Positions 16,644-22,988 of a stretch of 22,988 nucleotides of DNA are shown piece after piece. The stretch spans positions 1 through 22,988 of the forward strand of contig JBBRNO010000107.1 of NCBI GenBank assembly GCA_038230275.1. The letters run 5' to 3'. The position numbers and the translations under genes are program-made. The notes below the pieces were generated by a model. It saw nothing but the letters and a program-made list of their open reading frames with translations. It had not been told where the DNA came from and did no database searches. How positions within the stretch are numbered: position 1 is the first letter of the stretch; every line of letters begins with the position of its first letter. The DNA is from JANXXV01 sp038230275 (GTDB lineage Bacteria > Acidobacteriota > Terriglobia > Bryobacterales > Bryobacteraceae).

Positions 16644-17642
16644 CTAGCCTCCATTGCTCCCCGCCTCAAAATGCTTGGCCGGTAGCGCTTTGCGATTGCG
16701 GCGGAATTGCGCCGGTGGACAACCAAACTCCCGCCGGAACGCCCGGTTGAAGGCCGCTTCGGAACCATAACCTACCGCCGCTGAGATGTCGGCGATGCTA
16801 TCCCCGGTCGATTGAAGAATCTCCGCGCCCAGTTTCAGCCGCCATTGGGTCAGGTAGGCCATGGGAGAGCCACCTAAAAAATGGCGGAATCGCTCCGCCA
16901 GCCGAGTACGGGACAGTCCGACTTTCCTTGCCAGATTTGAGATCGTCCATGGCTGCGCGGGTTCCTTGTGCAAGAACGCAAGAGCTTGGCCGATCACGGG
17001 ATCTCGCACGCCTGCCAGCCAGCCGGTCTCGCCGGGCGGCAGCGCATTAATATAGCGCCGCAGCGTCTCGACGAATAGCAACTCAGACAGTTTGGCGATC
17101 ACCAGCCCGCTGCCTGCGTTCGATTCGTGCATCTCGCCGACCGAGAACCGGATGGAGTTTTCCAGCCACTGCCCAGACGGTTCGTTCGATACGCGCACTT
17201 TCAGCATCTTTGGCAATCCAGCCAGAAACGTCTCACTTAGCCGTGGCTCGCAGTCCATGTATCCGCAAACGAATCGGGTGATTTCGCCGCCGCCGCCGAA
17301 GCGGGCTACTTTCAGCCCCTCCGTCAGGTTCTTGGCGAATGTCTTGAACGAGTCAACGGGTTTTTCGGGTGAGCCGTTGCCAATCACATGGGCATCTCCG
17401 TGCGGGAAGATGACAATGTCTCCGGCGGTCAACTCTTCCCGCCGGCCTTCCTCCAGCCGAGCGTAGGCACGCCCCTCGGTCAGGAAGTGAAATATGATCA
17501 GGTGCCCGGAACCAGGTGGAAGAGCGTGGGCAACCGTGGCCGATCGGGATGAGAAAAAGCTCCACGGAGCGGAAAACTCCCCGTTGAAGAACAATGCTCC
17601 CTTGAGCTTCACGGCTCGCAAGACTTCGGAAAGCACATCCAT
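16644..17642 (-). CDS. AraC-family transcriptional regulator with cupin sensor domain
   Basis: A 332-residue regulator. The N-terminal half is a cupin ligand-binding domain (GHLIIFHFLTEGRAYARLEE, AGDIVIFPHGDAHVIGNG). The C-terminal 110 residues carry two helix-turn-helix motifs of the AraC type (WTISNLARKVGLSRTRLAER, DSIADISAAVGYGSEAAFNR, FRREFGCPPAQFR). It is convergent with the kinase fusion, the two stop codons lying one base apart. It is divergent from the methyltransferase/DUF4242 pair across about 105 bases, which makes that pair its most likely target. The ligand is unknown. Confidence 0.92.
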   Translation of the reverse strand: MDVLSEVLRAVKLKGALFFNGEFSAPWSFFSSRSATVAHALPPGSGHLIIFHFLTEGRAYARLEEGRREELTAGDIVIFPHGDAHVIGNGSPEKPVDSFKTFAKNLTEGLKVARFGGGGEITRFVCGYMDCEPRLSETFLAGLPKMLKVRVSNEPSGQWLENSIRFSVGEMHESNAGSGLVIAKLSELLFVETLRRYINALPPGETGWLAGVRDPVIGQALAFLHKEPAQPWTISNLARKVGLSRTRLAERFRHFLGGSPMAYLTQWRLKLGAEILQSTGDSIADISAAVGYGSEAAFNRAFRREFGCPPAQFRRNRKALPAKHFEAGSNGG

Positions 17643-17747
17643 CTAGATAGCCTAGCTGAAGCGGGCGTTTGTGCCAAGAAAGCGGGACGATCGATCAAGT
17701 ATTCCATATCCCGGGGGATCTAATCTGAAGAAAAGGAGTTCGTAAAC
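17643..17747. other. Divergent intergenic region between araC-type gene and methyltransferase
   Basis: About 105 bases without a gene. AAGGAG close to 17748 is the methyltransferase ribosome site. I see short palindromic words (CGATCGATC) but no convincing pair of direct repeats of the kind AraC proteins usually bind. Confidence 0.35.
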
Positions 17748-18623
17748 ATGGGTGTAGTTACGAAAGAAACACAGACGGCCACCGAATTCGACCAACTGAA
17801 GGTGCGTCTGCGAACCACATGGATGACGGGAGACTATGACCTTTTCTCCCGCTTTATGGAGAAGGATGCAGAACGGTTTTTTCACCGGCTCGGAATCGCG
17901 CCGGGAACCCGGGTGCTCGACGTTGGCTGCGGCGCCGGACAAGTCGCGCTGATCGCGGCCAGGGCGGGGGCACGGGTAACCGGTTGTGACATTGCCACGA
18001 ACTGGCTTGAGAAAGCCCGAACCCGCGCGGCCGCCGAGGGACTTTCCGTCACCTTTGAAGAGGGCGACGCCGAATCTTTGCCGTATGCGAATGGGCAGTT
18101 TGACGCGGTAGTAAGCCTGGTGGGAGCGATGTTTGCGCCGCGTCCGGCACTGGTGGCGGCCGAACTCACCCGCGTGTGCCGGCCAGGCGGCATGATTGCC
18201 ATGGCGAATTGGACGCCCGGCGGTTTTATCGGGCAAATGTTTAAGGCGATTGCCAGGCATATCGCTCCTTCGGGGATGCACTCGCCGGCGCTCTGGGGCG
18301 ATGAGGCTACCGTTCGCGGACGGCTTCGGGAAGGGATTGACCATTTGAGCTGTACGCTCCAGCTCTATCATTTCGACTATCCGTTTCCACCGGATGCGGT
18401 AGTGGATTTCTTCCGTACCAACTACGGTCCAATGTCGCGCGCGTTTTCATCCCTCGACGCGCACGGGCAGGAGGAACTGCGGAGTGAACTGGTTAGTTTG
18501 TGGTCGGGGCACAACAAAGCCACGGACGGAACCACCAGCGTGGATGCGGAATATCTTCAAGTGGTTGCTACCACGGATGCGGTAACAAAAGGAGGCTTTA
18601 ACAATGCCGAAGTTCGTAATTGA
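17748..18623 (+). CDS. SAM-dependent class I methyltransferase
   Basis: A 291-residue protein of the UbiE/Methyltransf_11-like type. Motif I is RVLDVGCGAGQVALIAARAG (residues 55-74). The acidic residue after strand 2 is in VTGCDIA, motif II is EGDAESLPYANGQFDAVVS, and motif III follows in CRPGGMIAMANWTP. The C-terminal third is helical and probably substrate-binding. The substrate is unknown: candidates are small organic acids or metabolites rather than DNA or RNA, judging from the fold only. Its stop lies 20 bases inside the next gene, so the two are translationally coupled. Confidence 0.88.
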   Translation: MGVVTKETQTATEFDQLKVRLRTTWMTGDYDLFSRFMEKDAERFFHRLGIAPGTRVLDVGCGAGQVALIAARAGARVTGCDIATNWLEKARTRAAAEGLSVTFEEGDAESLPYANGQFDAVVSLVGAMFAPRPALVAAELTRVCRPGGMIAMANWTPGGFIGQMFKAIARHIAPSGMHSPALWGDEATVRGRLREGIDHLSCTLQLYHFDYPFPPDAVVDFFRTNYGPMSRAFSSLDAHGQEELRSELVSLWSGHNKATDGTTSVDAEYLQVVATTDAVTKGGFNNAEVRN

Positions 18624-18876
18624 AAGAGATATGCCAGAAGTTGGCAAGCTGTCGCCGCAGCAACTGCAGGCGGCGTCCCAGAACTCGTGTAACGTGCTGC
18701 GGAACCTGGGCCCTCAAATTCAGTGGGTTCAGAGCTACGTCACCGACGACAAAATCTATTGCGTATACATCGCGCCGGATCAAGATACGGTTCGTGAACA
18801 TGCGCAACGGGCTGGTCTGCCTGCCAACCGGATCTCGCAAATTCGGTCGGTGATTGATCCCACAACCGCGGAGTGA
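18604..18876 (+). CDS. DUF4242 family small protein
   Basis: A 90-residue protein of the DUF4242 type (ferredoxin-like small domain, related to a nickel-binding actinobacterial protein). The signature is PKFVIERDMPEVGKLSPQQL at the N-terminus, WVQSYVTDDKIYCVYIAPD in the middle and HAQRAGLPANRI near the end. A strong AAAGGAGG ribosome site sits 8 bases before the ATG, inside the methyltransferase gene. The biochemical role is unknown. Its coupling to the methyltransferase and an AraC-type regulator suggests a small-molecule response function. Confidence 0.85.
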   Translation: MPKFVIERDMPEVGKLSPQQLQAASQNSCNVLRNLGPQIQWVQSYVTDDKIYCVYIAPDQDTVREHAQRAGLPANRISQIRSVIDPTTAE

Positions 18877-18883
18877 CTTGGGA

Positions 18884-18918
18884 GGGTGCCGGTGGCGATG
18901 CGTTCGCGACCGGCACCC
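18884..18918. terminator. Hairpin terminator between convergent genes
   Basis: GGGTGCCGGT (18884-18893) and ACCGGCACCC (18909-18918) form a perfect 10-base stem. The 15-base loop can add GCGA/TCGC pairing. It lies in the 53-base gap between the convergent DUF4242 and TPR genes, so it could terminate transcription from both sides. No T-run follows on either strand, so its strength is uncertain. Confidence 0.65.
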
Positions 18919-18929
18919 AGGTCAATCGG

Positions 18930-20567
18930 TTAGCCTGCCGCTTGCTCGAAGTAGCCCTGCGCCAGTTCCGGCTTCACGTCCAGCGCCTGCTTCCAGCAAC
19001 TGCGGGCTTCGTCCGGCTTACCTTGTGCCTTTAACGCGTGGCCCAGGTTTAGCAAAGCCTCAGCGAAGTTCGGCCGCTGTTGAATGGCCTCTTTATAGAG
19101 CTTCACTGCCTCATCCACCTTACCGCTCTTCTGCAGCAGCAACCCGGTATTGTAGAACAGCTCCGGGGTCTTCTCCCCTTGATCGATGAGTTTGGCCTGC
19201 AACTCCAGTGCACGCGGATAGTCTTCGCGCTCCACTGCCAGGGCGGCCAGGCCACGCAACGCATCCAGCGACTTCGGTTCCAGCGTTAGCACATGCTCAA
19301 ACGCCTTGATCGCCTGTTCGCGTTCACTTAAGCGCCAGTATGCGATCCCCAGATTCACATGCGCTTCCGGCCAGTTGTTGCGCTTCTTGACGCACGATTG
19401 GAATGCCTCAATGCTGCCCCGGAAATCGCCCTTCTGCAAGCGAAGATAACCCAGCCGGAACCACGCGTCTTCGGAATCTCCCCGTTGCGCGGTGAGCTTG
19501 GCGTATAACTTCTCGGCCTCTTCCTTGGCGCCCTGCTGCTCCAGGATCGACGCCAGATTGTAGAACACTTCCGGCAGCTCAGGCGTGATCTGCAACGCGC
19601 GCTCATAGGATTCCCGCGCACCCTTCAAATCGCCCAGTTCCTGGCGCACCATGCCCAGATTTACATGGGCTTGTTTGCCGTCCGGACGGATGCGGATAGC
19701 GTCCATGTAGGCCTTGGCCGCGGGCTCAAGCTTTCCGATTTTCTGGTTCGCCACACCCAGATTGAAGCAGCGTTCGAAATGATCGGGCGTTGCCTCCACC
19801 AGCTTTTCGCAGTACCGCGCCGCCGCCTCGAAATCCTCATCGGCGAACGCCACCGTCGCCAACCCCTCCAGCGCCGACTGCGAGAATGGACGGAGTTTCA
19901 CCAGCTTCTCGGAGTAGTCGCGGATCATCGGGACATCCTTGCGCGCAATCCCGATAGTGATCAGGTTAACCAGCGCTTCCTCCGAATTCGGATTCTGCCC
20001 GAGCACGCGTTTGTAGATTTCCGTGGCTTCGTCGAACCGCCACGCCAATTGCAGACTCACCGCTTTCCCAAACAGAGCGGTTTCGTTGTCGGAATCCTCG
20101 CTCAGGCACTTGTCGAAGCTCTCCAGCGCCGCCTCCGATTTCTCCTGATGCAACAAGCAGATGGCAAGGCCCAGGCGCGCCTCCGGCCGGTTCGGGTTGA
20201 GTTCCAGCGCGCTGCTAAACCGCTCGGAAGCTTCGTCATAGCGGCCAAGCTTTTCCAGGCACACAGCCAGATTGAAGTTCCCCGCGGTGTGTTTCGGTTC
20301 CAGAGTCAGCAGGCGGGTGTAACTCTTGGCGGCGTCGTCGTACTGCTCCAGTTCGAACTGAATGTGGCCAATGGCGGAGTAAACTTCCGCGCTGTCCCCA
20401 CCGCTGGCGATGGCGCCCTTTAGCTCTTGCAGAGCTTCCTTCCGCTTGCCTTCCAGGTGCAAGGAAACCGCTTTCGCCAGTGCGCCGGCCGCGTTGCTTT
20501 GCCCATTGGCGCCTCCGTTCACGGCTTTGCCGTTGGCTTCTTCGGGTTTTCTATTTTTGGGATTCAT
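18930..20567 (-). CDS. TPR-repeat protein (about 15 tetratricopeptide repeats)
   Basis: A 545-residue, probably cytosolic scaffold protein: no signal peptide or membrane segment. After a short polar leader (MNPKNRKPEEANG...) it consists almost wholly of 34-residue TPR units, about 15 in a row without gaps, such as AEVYSAIGHIQFELEQYDDA and AEALLNLGHALKAQGKPDEA. The array makes a long superhelix for protein binding. I chose ATG 20567 because AGGAG lies upstream on the minus strand and the frame above it overlaps the previous gene. That ATG lies 17 bases inside the end of the repeat-array membrane protein, so the two are translationally coupled. The partner is unknown, most likely the cytosolic part of that neighbour. 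Confidence 0.88.
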   Translation of the reverse strand: MNPKNRKPEEANGKAVNGGANGQSNAAGALAKAVSLHLEGKRKEALQELKGAIASGGDSAEVYSAIGHIQFELEQYDDAAKSYTRLLTLEPKHTAGNFNLAVCLEKLGRYDEASERFSSALELNPNRPEARLGLAICLLHQEKSEAALESFDKCLSEDSDNETALFGKAVSLQLAWRFDEATEIYKRVLGQNPNSEEALVNLITIGIARKDVPMIRDYSEKLVKLRPFSQSALEGLATVAFADEDFEAAARYCEKLVEATPDHFERCFNLGVANQKIGKLEPAAKAYMDAIRIRPDGKQAHVNLGMVRQELGDLKGARESYERALQITPELPEVFYNLASILEQQGAKEEAEKLYAKLTAQRGDSEDAWFRLGYLRLQKGDFRGSIEAFQSCVKKRNNWPEAHVNLGIAYWRLSEREQAIKAFEHVLTLEPKSLDALRGLAALAVEREDYPRALELQAKLIDQGEKTPELFYNTGLLLQKSGKVDEAVKLYKEAIQQRPNFAEALLNLGHALKAQGKPDEARSCWKQALDVKPELAQGYFEQAAG

Positions 20568-22988
20568 TCCTGCTAACTCCTGATTGTTTCGATGTCTTAT
20601 CTTGTAATGCCAGAGATGCGCAGAGCCTTCCCAGCGCGTCGAATTGATGCGATACGCGTACCGCGAGCAAACGGGACTGTTCCCCCTTGCCGCTGAAGAA
20701 GCCGATGCCACCGGATCTCAGCCGCTCGTCGGTCCAGAAGGCCACCACGTGGCCTTGCACAAATACAGTGAAGAACTGGCCGCTCACTTCCATGCGCACC
20801 CTGTAGACCTGATCGTTGCTGACCGGAAACGGCAGCGGAATCTGCGTCGGGGGGCCTTCTCTGCCATCGATCACAACGGATCGAACCAGCGCAACGGTGG
20901 GCAGCGGGCCGGGTTTGACGGTCACCAGTTTCACCGAATAGTAGTTCCGGGTGTCGGCGGAACGGAACACCCAGCCCAGGCTCTTCTTTTCGATCTCACC
21001 GGTAAATTCCACATCATAGTCGGACATCCCGATGCTAGGCGTATAAAGCGCCAACGCACCCGGCTTCACGCCACCGTGAATATCGTAGGTCCAGGAGTTG
21101 CTCCAGTCGGTATCGCCAGTCCAGAAACGCAGGCCCCTGGTGAAATCCTCCTGCAGGTCGACGGCGGCCCTGCCCACCAGTTCATGGCGAATATCGGACC
21201 ATCTGGCGTCTACCGCGCTTTTCAACGGAGGCAGTGGATTCGACGCCAACGCAGCCATGTCGATGTTTTGCAGGCGGCTCGAACGCGGGAGATTACCAAT
21301 TGAGGAGTGGATAAAAACACCTAACAGGATCGGCACCGCGGCGGTAACCCATTTCACGTCCCAGGTAGCCTCAGTCCAGAATTCGGCGATACGGCCGAAC
21401 CACGTCGGTTTGTGCGTTTCCTCAAATGCGCGGCGAATGTCCACAAGCGATGGGCGATAATCGACAATTACTTCGGCGGCAAATAGGGGCGGATGAATAA
21501 TAAGTTCGAACGGCAGCGGAGAAAGTACTAGCCCGATTGCGCTGGGTGCCGGCGGAAGTTCCTCCGGCAGCGAAATCATGGACGCTTGCGGCACTCTGGT
21601 CTCTTCCTCGCCTTCCTCCAACCGGTCGAAGTTCCGTGTTCCCGAACTCGGCCGCGGTCCCGGCGGGCGCATCCGCGGACCACGATCCCTGGACGGAGTT
21701 CTGGCCTGCCGCATCAGCACCGCGGGCATCGACGGCATTGCCGCCCTGGGTGTAAGCACTTCGGGATCACCGGCGGTCACCGCCTCAAAGAGCGGGGCGT
21801 CCGGCTGCAATACCCCGGCGCGCGGGCGCATTCGATAGAACCGGTCGAGGAAGAGCGGTTCAAACAGCGAGCCCGCCAAGACTGCCATGGACGGCACTTG
21901 GCTGGCGCGCGGCGGCGTGACCGCTTCGCCCGCCGGCACCTGGTGGAAGGACGGCAAATCATTCGCCTGCACCGGTCCGCGCGGACGCATCTTGTAGGGC
22001 TTGTCCAACTGGAGCGGCTCCGGACTACCGACGATTGAGGCGGAAAGTCTAGCCAAGAGTGGCGCTGACTCCAGTGCGGCCGCCAACCCCGCATCAATGT
22101 GGCCAAAAGCATGCGGATTGTTGCCGGAAACACCCCGGGGCCGCATACGGAACGGGCGATCGGCAAAGGCCGGCGCCACGTCTCCGGGTGCAATGCCGGG
22201 AAGTCTGGCCAGTGCGATACCCGTTTTCGACTGATCTTCCGCTTGCACGAAGAGAGGCCGTGCCGTGTCGCCCATCAGAGCCGGGGGCTTACCTTCCACC
22301 GGACCGCGAGGCCGTGGCCGGAAGAACCGGGACACCCGATGCGGCGTGCATTCGCCCGGAAGGGCGACCGGGAGACTGCCACTGACCGGCTTCGAAATCA
22401 GATCGGCTGGCGCACCGGCCGCGATGCTTTCCAGTGGGCCAACAACGGAGTCACGCGGGCTGCACGGACGAGCCCGGAAAAATCGGACCAAGGGATTCGG
22501 CGCACATTCTCCAATCGTCCCCAACGGTAGAGTGCCTGCGAGCGGCGGGGAAATGAGGGCGGCGGGTGACCCCGGCAAAATATCCTCATAGGCGGAGACC
22601 GCGGGGGCGTCCATCGGGCCGCGCGGACGGGCACGGAAGAACCGGAGAATGGAATTCGGCGCGCACTGGCCTATCAGGTAAGCCGGCAGCGTTCCCATCG
22701 CTGGCGCTGAAAGCAGATCGGCCGGGTTGCCTGCTGAAATGTGTTCCAGTGCCGTTGGGGATTGACCATCCACAGGGCCGCGCGGACGGGCACGGAAGAA
22801 CCGGACAATTGCATTAGGAGCGCACTGCCCTGCCAGATTAGCCGGCAGCGTTCCCATCGCTGGTGCCGAAAGCAGATCGGCCGGGTTGCCTGCTGAAATG
22901 TGTTCCAGTGCCGTTGGGGATTGACCATCCACAGGGCCGCGCGGACGGGCACGGAAGAACCGGACAATTGCATTAGGAGCGCACTGCC
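20551..22988 (-). CDS. Repeat-array membrane protein with C-terminal jelly-roll domain, partial at its N-terminus
   Basis: I do not recognise this family. At least 812 residues are visible and the frame is open to the right edge, so the true start is missing. From the N-terminal side it has (a) at least eight degenerate units of 52-57 residues, each ending in a basic motif such as RFFRARPRGP or RMRPRG (encoded 21652-22988). Then come (b) a proline-rich linker and a conserved-looking segment with FELIIHPPLFAAEV; (c) one TM helix in KWVTAAVPILLGVFIHSSIG; and (d) a C-terminal domain of about 200 residues (DFTRGLRFWTGDTDWSNSW, GWVFRSADTRNYYSVKLV, GIGFFSGKGEQ) like LamG/DUF1080 jelly rolls. The positive-inside rule puts the arginine-rich array in the cytoplasm and the jelly roll outside. 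It overlaps the TPR gene start by 17 bases. Confidence 0.82.
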   Translation of the reverse strand, partial: QCAPNAIVRFFRARPRGPVDGQSPTALEHISAGNPADLLSAPAMGTLPANLAGQCAPNAIVRFFRARPRGPVDGQSPTALEHISAGNPADLLSAPAMGTLPAYLIGQCAPNSILRFFRARPRGPMDAPAVSAYEDILPGSPAALISPPLAGTLPLGTIGECAPNPLVRFFRARPCSPRDSVVGPLESIAAGAPADLISKPVSGSLPVALPGECTPHRVSRFFRPRPRGPVEGKPPALMGDTARPLFVQAEDQSKTGIALARLPGIAPGDVAPAFADRPFRMRPRGVSGNNPHAFGHIDAGLAAALESAPLLARLSASIVGSPEPLQLDKPYKMRPRGPVQANDLPSFHQVPAGEAVTPPRASQVPSMAVLAGSLFEPLFLDRFYRMRPRAGVLQPDAPLFEAVTAGDPEVLTPRAAMPSMPAVLMRQARTPSRDRGPRMRPPGPRPSSGTRNFDRLEEGEEETRVPQASMISLPEELPPAPSAIGLVLSPLPFELIIHPPLFAAEVIVDYRPSLVDIRRAFEETHKPTWFGRIAEFWTEATWDVKWVTAAVPILLGVFIHSSIGNLPRSSRLQNIDMAALASNPLPPLKSAVDARWSDIRHELVGRAAVDLQEDFTRGLRFWTGDTDWSNSWTYDIHGGVKPGALALYTPSIGMSDYDVEFTGEIEKKSLGWVFRSADTRNYYSVKLVTVKPGPLPTVALVRSVVIDGREGPPTQIPLPFPVSNDQVYRVRMEVSGQFFTVFVQGHVVAFWTDERLRSGGIGFFSGKGEQSRLLAVRVSHQFDALGRLCASLALQDKTSKQSGVSRNESQK
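21652..22988 (-). repeat. Tandem coding repeats of about 159 bases (53 codons)
   Basis: Units run 22929-22771, 22770-22612, 22611-22453, 22452-22297, 22296-22126, 22125-21970, 21969-21811 and 21810-21652, plus part of another at the right edge. Lengths are 159, 159, 159, 156, 171, 156, 159 and 159 bases, all multiples of three. The first two are almost identical in bases (long runs without a difference); later ones diverge steadily. Each unit has an AG.PA.L...P..G.LP core and ends in an RPRGP-like motif. The array continues past the window. Confidence 0.9.

Noticed and set aside
19665..20423. 252-codon plus-strand open frame
   Set aside because: Mirror of the TPR array; its apparent regularity comes from the 34-codon periodicity of the real gene.
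22674..22973. Separate small gene on the minus strand in another frame
   Set aside because: It is an out-of-frame reading of the same tandem repeats; the frame used by the large gene continues from the edge to the stop at 20551.
22612..22988. Possible CRISPR array or intergenic satellite
   Set aside because: The period is about 159 bases, units are adjacent with no unique spacers, and every unit keeps one reading frame, so these are protein repeats.

Overview
The window looks like chromosomal DNA from an Acidobacteriota bacterium, probably Bryobacterales/Solibacter-like. The best evidence is the pairing of an acidobacterial-type PadR repressor with a very long duplicated MacB/FtsX-type orphan permease (ADOP). 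An ECF sigma factor of the kind often found beside Ser/Thr kinases, FG-GAP repeat proteins and SulP sequences agree with this. The taxonomic call is an inference from gene families; there is no rRNA in the window.

Layout. (1) 1-3027, minus strand: the sdhC-sdhA-sdhB operon for a B-type succinate dehydrogenase; sdhB runs off the left edge. (2) 3114-4130: a decayed SulP anion-transporter pseudogene, then a gene-free stretch with a short direct repeat that may be an insertion-sequence relic. (3) 4131-7249, plus strand: isocitrate dehydrogenase followed directly by purE and purK, probably one operon. purE lacks a canonical start codon at the place where homology and a ribosome site put it. The end of purK reads into a tRNA-Glu gene on the other strand. 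(4) 7337-9115: a secreted seven-motif FG-GAP protein and a small DUF433/DUF5615 toxin-antitoxin-like pair. (5) 9137-12289: a promoter with operator-like repeats, a PadR regulator and the ADOP permease.

(6) 12286-16642: a minus-strand ECF sigma factor, divergent from a secreted HExxH metalloprotease-like protein and a 1023-residue fusion of kinase-like, membrane, formylglycine-generating-enzyme-like and alpha/beta-hydrolase domains. The kinase-like domain has HRG where HRD is expected, so it may be a pseudokinase. (7) 16644-18876: an AraC-type regulator divergent from an overlapping methyltransferase/DUF4242 pair. (8) 18884-22988, minus strand: a large membrane protein with an N-terminal array of about 53-residue repeats ending in RPRGP-like motifs, translationally overlapped with a cytosolic 15-repeat TPR protein. 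The membrane gene is open at the right edge.

Central metabolism (TCA cycle, purine synthesis, tRNA) fills the left third. The rest is accessory: regulation, envelope and signalling genes. The best candidate for something undescribed is the repeat-array membrane protein with its TPR partner. Next come the kinase-like/FGE/hydrolase fusion beside an ECF sigma factor, and the non-canonical purE start.
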